Below are positions 22,124-34,903 of a stretch of DNA of 64,000 nucleotides, one piece after another. Source of the stretch: Escallonia rubra (lineage: Eukaryota > Streptophyta > Magnoliopsida > Escalloniales > Escalloniaceae). The DNA lies in contig JAVXUO010002884.1 of NCBI GenBank assembly GCA_033065855.1, forward strand, positions 682,001 to 746,000, read 5' to 3'. The first letter of the stretch is position 1. The number at the start of each line of letters is the position of its first letter. A program made the position numbers and the translations under genes. The notes under the pieces are model-generated. The model was given only the letters and a program-made list of their open reading frames with translations, was not told where the DNA came from and searched no databases.

Positions 22124-25100
22124 GTTTCTCACTTTCATTCTCTTCTTTTTGAGTTTTTCTTTTCTGTTCACCATTTTTTCAGATTCTGTTTTCAAAAACT
22201 CCAAATTTAACACTGTTCACCAACTGTTTTCAAATGTGTCATTTGGATTCAACTCACTCATGTTGACTTGTAAATGTGTAAAAATGTCACCTAAATAACA
22301 CAGAAGTTTTGTTAATGCAATATGTATTCAATTAAATTTCGTTATTTTATTAGTTCTACAAGTGCATGTAAACAAGTAATCACAATTTTTTAGAAAGAAA
22401 AAAAAGAGAGCATATTTTTCAAGTTTTCAAGAAAATAAACACAAATATAAAGAAAATGGTAGGCAAACAGAGTGCTATTGGCATTTTTCTCAGCATATTC
22501 CAACAATTTGAACCCCACAACTATACACTTTTGTACTACTACATCCCTTTCTCTTTTTTTTTTTCCTTTTTTTGAGAATCATCAAAGATATATATACAAT
22601 TGAAAAATAAACAAGGCTAACATCCCTAACCTCTGGGATTACAGATCCATACGAGGCTAGCATCGACTTAAGGTTTGGTATTGGTTTGGTGCTTTTTAAC
22701 TCCTGCTGGAAACATTTTGGTACTTCTATTGATGTGTTGTCCACTGATATCCTCTTTAGTGCAATGGCTTGTGTGTTATCTCTAGCTCTTCAATGGCTTA
22801 CTTCTCTTGCTTTTTTTCATGCCATTTTTCTATTGCCTCAATCTGATCTGTTGGTACAGATGACTCCATGGTATTTGAATTGGGTTCGCATTTGCTTTTC
22901 CCAAATTGGTGATGAGATGACGACAAGATTAGGGGTGGTTGATGGTGGGTTTTTGCAGAGGTAAAGGTGGCGGTTTTAGGGTAGTGATCGTGAGTTAGAA
23001 TGATACTATAATGGCGGTGGTGGTGGCCGTGATATGCTAAAGTGATGATTAAGATCATTTCTGCATCACGCGGATTTTATTGGTTCACTACGAATGGTGT
23101 TGACTGATAGGTCGAGGAGTTGTGGATGATGGGTTGTTAGTGGCGGTGTGTGAGTCAGGTGATTTTGACGATGGTGAACTTTGGTGGTCTTTTTATGATA
23201 AGCACGTGGCGGTGGTGGCTGTGGCTTTGCAAATATGGTGAAGAGGTGGACGGGAGAGAGGAAATGTTTGAATTGGAGGTGGAGGCGGTAGAGCTAGGTG
23301 GTGATGTGACAAAACTGGTGGTGGAGGTTGTAGGAAACAACGGGAGAAGGAAGAGAAGTCGGATGTACATATCACATGTGCATTTTCAACTTGTGCTTTG
23401 GACGCTTCAAAGTCATCCACCATATACAAATTCAGCATGCATCCTCTCTCTCTCTCTCTCTCTCTGGGGTGTGTGTGTGCCGTCCATGTGGGGTGGGTAT
23501 CAACAACAAACAAACGTACTAGTATTAGTCAATTAGTTAGTCTAAGAACTGAATAAAGAAATTAGACTGAAAAGACTTGCCCGTTACTGTTGTTGATTGA
23601 ATGCAAATAGTGAAAACAAGTGTTTGGGGTCTAAGATTGATGCAATGTGTGCAAGGATGTGATGCGTACTGGTGTCATGCACTTCGTACAATTATGGGAT
23701 GGCACACAGAATTGCGGATGGAGGGGTCCTTATAATATTAGTAAATAATTTACAACTAAAAAAACCAAAAAGCCAGTTGAATATAAAGATTCCCACTTGG
23801 ACACACACACACACACACACTTTGCCTTCTCCGTGCTCAGCTGTGCGTGCCAGGCATTTATGCCCCAATTACTTGGTACTACATGGTAAAGCTACCTAGT
23901 ACCTACATACAATATGAATCTACATGTACTCAACCAACGGGGGTATAACTGCTTGATATATCAAACATTAAGTGCCCAATAGACGACCAAAAGAAGCATC
24001 CCTGACGAGAAATGGGCCCTTTGAAAGGTTCTTAGCGCTAGACATGGGTTATGGACCAGAGTCCCACCCCTCAAAACAATAGTGTTTCGTCTGAAAAAAC
24101 CCCTCCAACTGATCCATCCATGATAAAAAGAAGAGAAAGAAATTGCTGGAAACTGAGCAAAAGAAAGAAAAGGTTGGAAGGGTACATTCTATTCTATACA
24201 AATGGAATGCTGCTGACATAAATAATGTTAACTCTGTGCCCACAATACTTGTCTTAGCCTGATCAAGAAAGGTAACAACAAAACCAGCAAGCGATTGGAG
24301 AAGGCCCCAGAGTACCTCATTCAACGACATTACAACCAGAATAGATAGCTCATCGAACTGACAGGGCCAAAGGCGTCTATTCCATATATTAAAGCAATAT
24401 GCTTGCCCTTTGGATTGGACAACACAAAATACAACAAACCTAAATGACATGATTTCTTTGTTAGGTTACCTGCAACAGCAACAGCACTGAAAGCAACATA
24501 TATTTCACTTCAAGCACTCTGCTAACCCCTGCAGCATTACAATGACATACATACACGGTAACAGTTTTCCACATTAATAAACAGGAATCCCAGGGAAAAT
24601 GTTAAAAATGTTCCAGACAATCAAATTCCGCAGAACATTGGAGAGAACTAAAGAAGGTCAAGCGACATCGTAGCATGTTTAGATATAGGAGCGACGAATA
24701 CTGCAAATAAGTAGTACACATACATATGAAAATTTTGAAGCATAAGGACGCAGGGAGGGTAGATATGGAGGCAGGGAGAAGAGTTCGATGCTTGAAACAA
24801 AAGCTACATAATGTGAGGGACATGACATCATGAAAAGCAAACAAAGTAGATCTAGACGTGTCTTCTAGATAACTATGTAATTGTGTATACTACACACACA
24901 CAAATCCACTGTCTCTATCTAAACCACCTTGAATGGTGCTCATCACTAAGTGAAAAAGCCTTTTCTGCTATTTGCCACATCTTCATGTTTACAACAGAAG
25001 GAACAACTGGTACCACCTTTGTCTGTTACCACTGATTATGGTAATGGTCAGCATGATGCAGCTGAGGAGGGAGAGTTCATCATTAACCAACTATCAACCA

Positions 25101-25157
25101 AACAAACAATTTGAACCGTTAAACCACGTGATAGTATCATAATTCAAGACTAGAACC
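22124..25157. other. Intergenic region, no supported gene
   Basis: AT-rich. 22880-23350 is G-rich on plus with GGTGG runs; open frames there are compositional. CT repeats lie at 23443-23464 and CA repeats near 23802-23820. The frame at 24049-24450 (-) is hydrophobic and matches no family I know. Confidence 0.45.
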
Positions 25158-25290
25158 TTATGAGCGTGCTGGTGCGGTGTCTCCACGTGTCAACTTCACA
25201 TCCATACTGTCATCCAGCTGCATGAAGTTTTCATACTTCATTATTCGTCCCTTACATAATATATCAGGGAAAGAGTTTACAAATGCACAA
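25158..25290 (-). CDS. Candidate last exon of an unidentified minus-strand gene
   Basis: A splice acceptor (ACTAG on minus) at 25291-25292 opens a 133-bp frame whose translation contains CAFVNSFPDILCKGRIMKY and ends KLTRGDTAPARS with TAA at 25158-25160. Codon use and the lack of low-complexity bias look coding. I do not recognise the protein. Upstream exons are not resolved; pieces at 29010-29142 and 30366-31157 could belong to the same or another gene. Confidence 0.35.
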
Positions 25291-26104
25291 CTAGTAAAAC
25301 CATGAGATAAAAACGGTGATTTCTGCTCTTAAGATACAAAGAGGTAGTTGCGATAAAGGGAAATCCAAACCCCAGAATTGCACTAGACCGCTACCACATA
25401 CTTCCCTTTCTAAGGTGCAGCATTCACCTTAAGATCATAAGAGGAAAACGAGTCATGGACCAGGGGAAAAAAATGGTAAATTTTGCTAATGCTTTATTTT
25501 ACTTATTTCTCCCAAAACAACAAAATAGCTAGTTAGAATGCAAAAAGGAAGACATTAGCATATCCATATTCATGCTCTTCTGTTAGTATGTACATTTATA
25601 AGGATGTTTAAGGTCAATATCTAACACAGGTATAATGTGCATATTCATACATATCCATATTCATGCCTACATAAGAGGACATATGTATATATGCATATGT
25701 ATAAAGTACAAAGTGAACTGTGGCAGCCATAGAGAAGTTTGTGGTGCCACACCCCATCTAAAAACGTTTCAAATACAGGGTAGTTCTTTTTTCTTCTCAT
25801 TTCAATACCGAATGTAAAGTTTGAATATGCAACATCATTATTGCCGGACATTCTACTTTAATTTCAATTCAATGCTATTAGTGTTCTTTTGCACTTTACT
25901 CATCTTTACTGAACCCGAGTCAAAACTGGGTGACTGAGATATGCCAACAGGACTACCACCAGAGATCCATCAGTAGTTTATAAAATCATTATATTCTGGA
26001 AAATGAAAATTACAAAACCTTACTGATATATCACAACAACTCGAACATAGACTATCTGAAAATCAATTTGTTTCATTCCTTAAGATATCTTAGATCAATA
26101 ATGC

Positions 26105-26690
26105 ACAAAGAGGGAGAGATTGACAATGATGTTGCCCATAAGATAAGAGCAGGTTGGCCGAAGTACGTCTGCCTCTCGGGTGATGTGTCATCGTAATATT
26201 CCTCTCAAGTTAAAATGAAACTTCTATAGGACAGCAGTGACGCCAGCATTGTTGTATGTTTCAGAATGTTGGACCACTAGAAAACACCGTACGGCGTACA
26301 CAAAAGATGAGTGCGAAATGCTAATGTTCAGGGGGGTGGGCAGCCACATAAGCCACACAGAGACGGGTAGAATAAGAAATAAGGATATCCAGACAAAGTG
26401 AAGGCAGCACCAATTGAAACGAGGAAATGGAGCTTGAGATTGCTTTAGTCATATCCAACATAGGCCTTTCCATACCCTGGTAAGAGGAAGAGATTTTGTT
26501 TCAAGTCGGTGGAGGTAAGACGAGGTAGGGGTAGACCGAGAATTACTTGGCAAGAAGTAGTAAGAAAAGACTTGATTGCTTGGAACTTATCAGAGCATAT
26601 GTGCTTAAACAGGGGAAATGGGAGAAAAGGATTCATTTGCTGAACCTAACTAGCTTGGGACAAAAGCTCGGATGATGATGATGACAACGA
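26105..26690 (+). mobile_element. RTE-type LINE 3' remnant
   Basis: Plus-strand translation in shifting frames gives EIDNDVAHKIRAGWPK, IPLKLK, FYRTAVTPALLYVSECW, and RRGRGRPRITWQEVVRKDL. These are conserved blocks near the C-terminus of plant RTE (BovB-like) reverse transcriptases. It ends AGCTTGGGACAAAAGCTCGGATGATGATGATG, broken here as AGCTTGGGACAAAAGC plus a GATGATG tail, as usual for the family. Stops and frameshifts make it dead. Confidence 0.82.
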
Positions 26691-27339
26691 AATGATAACG
26701 AAGCTTAAAACTCTTTACTGATAGGGTCAAGGCAACCAAAAGTTAAAAAGAAACCAACTTCCAGAACAACACGGCAATAACCCCTGGACCCAAATCAACA
26801 TGATACAACTACACGATGTCTTCCCAACCGCAGTCAAATACCAATATATAAGTTCTAAATCGCACACAGAGATAAACAACAAATTCTTTAGGCAGACGAC
26901 AAGAAGAAATACAGAAGTACAAGGAAAAATATTATGTAACGTATTATAAGAGCCAAATCTCATCCGCCATGGCAACTTTTCATACCGTGGGCATTTCATT
27001 GGATCAATAAAAATGCAAGAAGGATGGGGGCTATTGGGGGTGTTTTGGGTGATGCCCAGATCTGTAATTGCTTTTCTTCACCGCTCGTCTCAGGGATGTG
27101 GTTAGAAATCTTGGCTTCACAGTTGGAGACCTACATGTCTATTGTGGTGTCTTTGGCAGGAACAAAAATGACATCGGTGCAGAGGATTTGGTAGGCCCAC
27201 TGATAATGTAAAAACAGATCTTCTTGAGGTCTCTTTGTGATTGGATGTCTAGTGCTAGGAATGTCAATTCCATGTCTGATTTTCAAATTCTTTAAGGTAG
27301 TTGTTGTCCAGGTATACATTTTGGCGCTTTCCATTTCTT

Positions 27340-28500
27340 TGATAAAAAGAGAGAAGTGTGCTAAGGGTCATTGTACTTTGGGGCAAATTGAATTCAGTAA
27401 TGTCTGCCATATTGGTGATTAGACCTTTCATTTGGGCCAATTAGGTCATTCCGTTAGCAGCTGCTGATGTGAGCACCGTTAAGTCTCACATGGGCTTAGC
27501 TTAGGGCATTTAAGTAACTCTGCCACGAAACATCTAATCGTCGTTACTTTTTCCTTGTTCTTCCTCTAGGCATCAGCCCACGGCCACCACCCAACACCAC
27601 CAACAACCACCACTACCACAATAAACAAAAATAAGGGTTTCTCTATCTAAACCCTAACTACCAAATCACTCAAATCAAAGTTTGAGTTTCCCTCCACATA
27701 AATCCATAATTCCCCTTCCATAGAACGATCCAGTTAGCGATTCCCACAACCCACCATGCTTCTGCTTCTATATTGAATTCTCTCCCTTCGCATCCTAAGG
27801 AACAGCTTGTGGTACTTCGTGAATGCCATGGATATCGACCCCCACTACTTATTCAACCACAACTTCTACGATGAGATTCAATAAGGAAGAGACACACAAG
27901 AAACTCAAAAACCATGAAATAATTGTCCAAACACCAGATGTGAAAATGGTGAAAACTTGATGGGCTTTGCAGTTCATTTACAAATGGAATGGATGTTGTT
28001 CTTGTAAGGAAACATCATTTTGGTTTAATTTTGCTTTGACTTTTAATCTTAAAAGGATTGTTTTCATGTTTAATTTATGGACAGTGCTGAAGACTGTGAG
28101 GCAGGGTTTGTTTACTCCATTTTGAGTTTTGCCGGTATCAATACAAGCACTTGAATTGAGCGCGATTTTTGGGGTTGTTCGGTACCTTTTTGGCTTTTCA
28201 AAAGTTCATTGCAATGGTGGTGGAACGTGGAAAGGTTGGTGGTGGCCGAGGAGTATGTTGGTGATGGAAGATGGATGAGAAAGGAGAGAGAACAAATCAA
28301 CTGAACATTAGATTGAATATTTTATTTTTTGTTTGACAGCTTTGCCCCTACCTCGAGTCGTATGTGGGAGGCACATGACAGCTGATGCTAACAGAGTGGC
28401 CTAATTGATGCAATCGAAAAGTCTAATGGCCAATATCACACAAATTAAAATTCAATGATTGGATTGAAATTTACTCCGGCGTAGACTGACCATTGGCATA
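27340..28500. mobile_element. Possible DNA element with long degenerate inverted ends
   Basis: The left end near 27400-27480 (ATATTGGTGATTAGACC, GTTAGCAGCTGCTGATGTGA) matches the complement of 28365-28450 (ATATTGGCCATTAGAC, GTTAGCATCAGCTGTCATGTG) over about 75 bp at roughly 70 percent. Long divergent inverted ends recall Mutator-like elements. I found no convincing target duplication and no transposase; exact borders are uncertain. Confidence 0.4.
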
Positions 28501-29009
28501 ATCCTCACTGTTAAATCATACTTATCACAGAGAGAAATAAGAATGGACTTATATTATTTACCTGTTATCTTCAAGACAAACCATGAGTTTGAAGCTTCCT
28601 CAAATACGATGTATAGTTAACCAATTGCCTCTGCGAGGTTTTTGTGCTTGCTAGACCTCTTTCATCTCCAGTACCACTTCCACATTTCAGCAACAAGATG
28701 AGCAAAAAAGATGGGAGACGGTTCAAGCATGATTTCGAAGTAGTTAACACTTAACATATAGTATAAAACCAAATAATTTGCAGTAACTTTGAGACATTCT
28801 ACATTTTAAGTAAATCAGTAAATCACTAACTCCACAATTTAGTTTGAGTTTGCTGTCTCCATCGTAAAGCGAGTAGCTCTTACTGTTTTGCTTGCATTGC
28901 ATCCACAGATAATGCAATTTATTTTAGTTCAAGTTTCTAACTAATTTGCACCTCCCTCAAATTAGGTCAACATACTTGAAGCCTCATGTCATGAAGGCAA
29001 ATAGTGATG

Positions 29010-29142
29010 TTATCCTGGTAATAACCCATAGATATCAGTCACATTTTCCTCCAATTCATTAATAAAGAGAACATGTCCTTCTGGACCATGCCAGTAGGCA
29101 GTAGCTACAACGTGTAGCACAGAACCAGGTTGAGCAGAAAGG
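29010..29142 (-). CDS. Candidate exon of unidentified protein
   Basis: On minus, a frame reads SLSAQPGSVLHVVATAYWHG and then GHVLFINELEENVTDIYG. It ends either at a weak GT donor after DIYG or at TAA (29010-29012) four codons later. It looks coding, but I do not recognise it. A stop lies 12 bp upstream of the start of this stretch, so a splice acceptor near 29143 is required. Confidence 0.3.
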
Positions 29143-30365
29143 GAAGCTTTGATCAGTGATCACAAAAGGATCCGAAGGTATGATCGCATGAGTATCTGGC
29201 ATTGTCATCGGACTAATATCAGATGCGTACCAAACGCAATTCACAACAATGAAGTGTGTGCATTCCCCTAAAAAAGATTAGAGCTCTCAAGAGTTCGACA
29301 AACTAATTTCCTTCTCTATCAACGAGCAAAAAACCCGCAGGGACAAGAGTGCCAGTCAGTGGCGGACCCAAAGTCAAGAGATAATGTTAGACTTTTTCCA
29401 TTATTATTGAGACAACTGTTACCTTTGATCTACGAACCAGAGTCAATTCCATATTTGAAGTTCTGAACTACTATTAAGAATTTCCCATGATGTAAGAAAT
29501 TGGTGCTAATTCTTAGCTCAACTTCGATAGCTGAACTACCCCTACGAGAAGAAGCTTGTAATTCTTACCTCACTATCTATCTTGGGGCTGGATATGGTTG
29601 ATATGCTAACTAAGTGCATCTATTCCTTAAAATGTAGGAGTCCCTCCTATTAGAATTAATGCCATGATCCAAAACTGAAGATCCATCATCATTCTCAATT
29701 GACGTAAAGTACCACAAGTCTACAAAAAGAAACAAGACGTGCAGGGAGATGGACTACATACGCATGTTCCTAGGATTAGCCACCAATTAGAGAAAATCAC
29801 AACTAAGGGGCGAACAACTAGAACTCCAGTCAGGTTTTTTCTGCTCAAGCTCACTTCCACCCCCTGTTAGCTCACATTGTCCCCATCTCTGTATCCTTGA
29901 GCCCATCTCAAACTATCAACCTTGGTGCTACTCGAGGGTTCAATATAATTTGTAGCATCTACTCGGACCACTCAGGTTTAATAGCTTGTTATGGTATTAA
30001 AGGGGACTATGACTGGACAGATGAAGCCAATTTTCCTAATTTGGGTACGGCGAGAAGTTCCCTTAGTATAAACTTTTCTTAGACAGAATTTTAGGCAATA
30101 GTAGAAGCACTATATAACTAAATACTTTATTAGGTGGAATAGGTATCCCAATGCCAAAAATATTCACGATTTTTTACTTTTTCAGCGGGAGCCCGTCATG
30201 GGAAGTTTTAACTATGAGTCTTTCATGGGAAGACAAACACCGCAAGTTTGTGTAGTTTTGAATATGCTACTCGTGCTTCAGAGTCTGCATAAAAGTCTTA
30301 GATATTGACTCATGTCTTCTGTATAGACACAATGCAGCTCCAATGAGAGTTGAGAAAAAAATTAC

Positions 30366-31157
30366 CTTGAAGTTGACGCCGCGGGTCTTTTGGTCTGAAG
30401 AATTCATTTACTTTCTCCAGGTAACCTTTGCCTATCCTTTATGATTCGAGAGTAAAAGAGACATGCTATATTCACCAAAGATTGGTAAATTAGGCAAAAG
30501 GAAAGAACACCCCCATGCAGTTGGAACCAAATTCTACACAAAGCCCAATTCTATCGAAAACCAATTATCCCCTTTTCACCCTCCTGGGGCTACATGTTTC
30601 TAGAATTTATGCAATGCCAAAAGTAATATTTCAAACAAAAGAGTGTCCTCATCTTTTTGTACTAAAAAGTGCAAAAAAGGTTCTATGTAAGAAAACCAAT
30701 AGGAGAATGCTTAATTTAACTAAACGATCTTAGTCTGGTAATCTGCCATAATCCAGAACTAGTCTGGTCATTCTCTCAACTATTTCCTCCTCAGTTCTCA
30801 CCCCGCCCACCCCCAAAAAATTAAGAAGGTGTTAAGAGATATAAAAATCATGGAATTTAGTGAATGCATAGAAACGTTTTAAGTCGAAAGAAATGTTGCT
30901 GTTGAAGAATAAAATGCTACGGTACAAGTACGAACCCAAACCCCCCAAACCACCACTGAGAAGAATGGAAAGAAACCCATAGTATTAGAGCAGAAACAAA
31001 TAACAAAACCATCAAAGGAAACGTGCAATTGTTCAGTACACTACATAGGATTTGTGCGAATACTGGATTGAACATACCGGTCCGTACTAGAACAAGCCCA
31101 TGACCCAGTTTTGGCGGTCAAAAGAGAAGGCACATGAAAACAGCAGTTCTGAGCCAT
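30366..31157 (-). CDS. Candidate 5' exons of an unidentified gene, possible transit peptide
   Basis: A Met at 31157 opens MAQNCCFHVPSLLTAKTGSW up to a strong donor (CG|GTATGTT) at 31078/31077. The Ser/Thr-rich, acid-poor N-terminus could be a plastid or mitochondrial targeting peptide. A second piece, about 30366-30425, reads LEKVNEFFRPKDPRRQLQ and ends at a GT donor (CAAG|GTAATT). The phases of the two pieces do not match directly, so another exon or a different splice site is needed. The frame before 31157 contains GAA/AAG repeats in the leader. Confidence 0.35.
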
Positions 31158-31912
31158 AATGGCCTTCTTCTTCTTCTTCTTCTTTTCCGTTACTTGTGTA
31201 TTTCTTAGGGGGCGTATGCACCTGTTGCACTCGGGAAGCGATTCGTCGGAACGGGAGGAGAAGATGTGATTCGATCAGCCCAACTCTCTGTTGATTTCCC
31301 AGCCCCTAACGAGATTACGATGGAAGGAGGCCGGCGGGATAATCAAGTTCGCGCAAAAAAGGTTAAAGGTGAACCTTAGTCATTCAAGATAGAAACGTGT
31401 CGGTAAAAAGATTTAAAACTGTCACTAAAATTTTTGACCATAAAAGATAATAACTACACCGTGTAATGTAATGTAGGCTATCAATCATGTTCTGTTGTTA
31501 AGGACGCTTTTTATGTACAAAAGTTAAGACTTCCTCTCCCCACAAAAATCAGCCATATATATTTTTCTAAAGGGTAAAGCTGTATATAGAATCAGTAAGG
31601 AGACACACATTCATATGAAAACACCAAGATAGGTAGATAGCAGTGCACACAAAAGCTCAACCTTCACTCTGATATTAACAAGAAGTAGTAGTAGTAGTAG
31701 TCGCAGCAGTAGAAGTATGGTTTACAAGAAATATTGCTCTCATACATTTTTTTCAAAGGGGAAAAAATAATCAAAAATTGATACAGCTGTTCTTTATACA
31801 CTTATCAAACAGCTGCATCTCTTCTTTGTGATGTTTCCAAAAAAAAGTAATTTACAGAAAGCACACCCAACAATTGTGGAGGCAAAGAAAGCTAAATTTC
31901 CCTTTCCCCTCC
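31158..31912. other. Intergenic region between two minus-strand genes
   Basis: The first ~200 bp is probably leader and promoter of the candidate gene ending near 31157. The rest, including an AGT/GTA repeat near 31686-31703, is likely 3' UTR and flank of the kinase gene. No gene seen. Confidence 0.4.
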
Positions 31913-34903
31913 TTACTTTGAAGCCCTAAAAAGCTGGCTCGCAAGCGTCACAACTGGGGTCCCTTCCCCCATGATTGTTGTCAAGCTCATTTCTTTATCG
32001 AGTATCCGGTCAAGCTCCGTTACCACATAGCTCATGGCAGGCCTTCTCTCACTTGAAGGGTCCACGCAACGGACTATCAGCTGTATGAACTCTTCCATGC
32101 CTTCTGCTGTGAAGCTATTCCCCAATCTGTGATCAATTATGGTCGAGACATTGCCAGAGTCCTGACAATTTTGCACCTTGAATTTGCACATAAAAAATAT
32201 CAGATTCAATCTACCTACGATCAAGCAGGCACCTCAGAGAGGCGTCACATTCATGGCATGTTGCCAACTTCGGTGCAATTAGTTGTGAAAACAATGTGAT
32301 GAAAATTTTCATCTCACTGTGCCCGTGTGTCATATTGCCAACATGTTATGCAGATATATTAATAGGCCTAGCTGCTATGTTCAGACGTCATAACTACTAT
32401 TTGGAAAAGCTGCTGCTATACCCATTCAACCAGGTTTTCGTTGGAGTCTAAAGATAGCAATTCCACTGCTTCCCGCCCGCTTACTAACTCCAGGAGGAAT
32501 ACCCCAAAGCTGTATATATCACTTTTTTCAGAAAAGTGTCTGAACTCTCTCACCCTACATTAGTTAATTAGATAGATGAGTAAAGCGTAGTGCATAAATT
32601 ATGATAACTTGAAAGATTGGGACGCTGAGAGTACTACTCCGGTGCATGGAATATCTCATCAGCAGCCTTTTGAGAAGATGGGCCCGCAATATCACCCCTT
32701 CCAAGAAAATTGCGGATCCCAGCATCAGCAACCTTAGCTATAAAATTTTCATCTACAAGAACATTTGCAGTCTTGAAATCCTTATGTACCAAACGGGGGC
32801 TTAGAGAGTGGAGGTGAGCTAAACCTGCATATTGCAAAATAGGAGTGAGGCTGCATAGACAAGGAGCACGAATTTGGAGATGTTCGATACGCAACAAATG
32901 TGATAGTTTAAAATCTTACAGTTGCATACAACAGAATGCTGTGGGACGTATTGATAATAGGGTAGTTTATCAAAAGAGAAGATAAACTAATACCAGGAAA
33001 GCCAAAAATGCTCACTGATTTTCCAGAGGATCACCTTTAGCTGACCCCAGAGCTATTGAAAGCCTATGCTTGAATTCAAGCTTCTCCTTTGTAACTTGGC
33101 CTGCACCTGCAGACATCAGTCATAGAAATCTAAACGAGTTGAACAAATTCATATAAAGGACTAAAGGTTGGGTTGAAACTCCGTTGAGAAAAAGACTGCG
33201 TGCAAAAAACTTTGATGTGGATAGTGAGCATGTCATGATTCTGCTGCACGAAGCAAAAATAACTTGATGTATTCTTGCATTCTATATTTTGGTAGAAGGA
33301 TGAATCAGGTAGCATATATGCTTGAAGTTATAACGACGTCTCCAATAAGTAAGAAACACCTAAACACTCTTCGTCACCCGTATGCTTGAAACAACTATGT
33401 AGTGACTGGAGAGAATTGGGTTGCATCGAATACGAGTGGATAGTAAATTACCGTACAAGTGAATGGAAACACTTCCATTAGGTATATACTCATATACAAG
33501 AATTTGTTGACCACCTTCCTGGCAATACCCTAATAGGGTCACGATATTCCGGTGCTGAATTGCTGACAGATATCGTACCTGCCACATATAGTTTTACACA
33601 ATAAACAATAACGACACACACATATATACGTATATATTTAGACAGACAGAGAGAGAGCCGAAGAAGCTGAAAAAAGATGCACAAATTAACAAAAATACTA
33701 GTACAAACAACGTCTCCCACCAATTATAGCAACTCCTAAATTGATAAAAAGAGGCATGCGTTTACGACCCAAGTTTTTCCATTTTAAAGGGATTACAGCA
33801 TTCTTAATGAGAAATGGAGTAGATAACATAAAAGGAAGGAGAAGAAAAGGCAAAGCAAATCCATACGCAAAACCAAAATCATTTACGCTTCAAATTCATA
33901 TTGCGTCAGAGCTTGCTTGATAGTTAGTATATGCCAAACCCTTTGTTGAGTTTACTGAGAGGACATGCATTGACAGAAAAAAGGGGAAATATCGTCTCAT
34001 ATAAATTACCAGTCAACAAATACACGAGTATATACCCAATATATACAAAATTAGAGAGAATCGAGATAAACTTCACATTATGGGAGCTTATTTTAACACT
34101 TGGAACATGGTCTACTCACCAATGATCGGTCAATACACATATCAATTTTTCTAGGTGTTTGTGACTTCTGATAAATTCTCATGTCAAAGCTATGACACTG
34201 GGCACATGGTTATTGACGTATTCCATTGTCTATTTGTTTGTTCGTGTTAACACCCACCCCCTCCTTCCCTACACCAACACCCCCCCCCCCCCCCATTACA
34301 CACGCGCAAGGAAACATGAAAATGGAAAGGAAAGACCGTGAAGTAACTTTTCAGAATAAGCACAACTTAAAAATCATACCTTCTAAGTCAATCAAATGCC
34401 ACAAATCTACAATATTTCCCATCATGTCATAACTAGAAGTGATTGTTACCTCTTCAATAAACTCCTGACTAGGAATACCAGGTCGCCTTTTAATGGCTAC
34501 GAGCATCCCATCATGAAGAAAACCCTTGTACACCTCCCCAAATTTTCCTTCTCCAATCAAACTTTTGTCGTTAAAGTTCTTGGTAGCCATAGACAATTCC
34601 TCTATCCCGAAACGTCTGGCTTCTCGTAAGGTTAATTCAGTGCCACCAGGTTTTCGACCTTTCAATTTATCAAAACACATCATAAAGTGATCTTTATTTA
34701 TGACTATAGGTGACGCTTTTAGAACTTGGAAATTCAGAAAATATTTAGTCACCTTGATCAGACGGATCAGAGGACCCTGTCTCAGAAGCTCTCGAAACAC
34801 TCCTACTATGAAACAGGCAGAACCATATGAACACAATAACCATCCCCACCAAAGCCACGGCTCCTGCAGCACCTCCAAGGGCTGCTGCAAGAGTCTTTGA
34901 CAT
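31913..34903 (-). CDS. Membrane-anchored receptor-like kinase with atypical catalytic motifs
   Basis: Seven exons join without a frame break: 34753-34903, 34450-34658, 33452-33578, 33035-33106, 32638-32824, 32422-32554 and 31913-32176, giving 380 residues. All introns are GT/AG. The start Met at 34903 is followed almost at once by a transmembrane helix (about 8-30), so there is no ectodomain. The kinase domain (about 70-355) has the P-loop GEGKFG (86-91), Lys107 (VAIK), HKD at 200-202 instead of HRD with Asn207 kept, DAG at 220-222 instead of DFG, and APE at 247-249. Lys, both Asp and Asn are retained, so residual activity is possible; HKD and DAG suggest weak or pseudo-kinase function. It resembles a small plant receptor-like kinase family I cannot name with certainty. 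Leader exons may extend toward 36440. Confidence 0.88.

Larger units (their letters stand above)
25291..31077. other. Mostly non-coding stretch, possibly introns of an unresolved gene
   Basis: AT-rich sequence holding an RTE remnant (26105-26690), a possible inverted-repeat element (27340-28500) and two exon-like pieces listed separately. An otherwise unexplained block at 29840-29990 has no recognisable coding signal. Confidence 0.4.
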
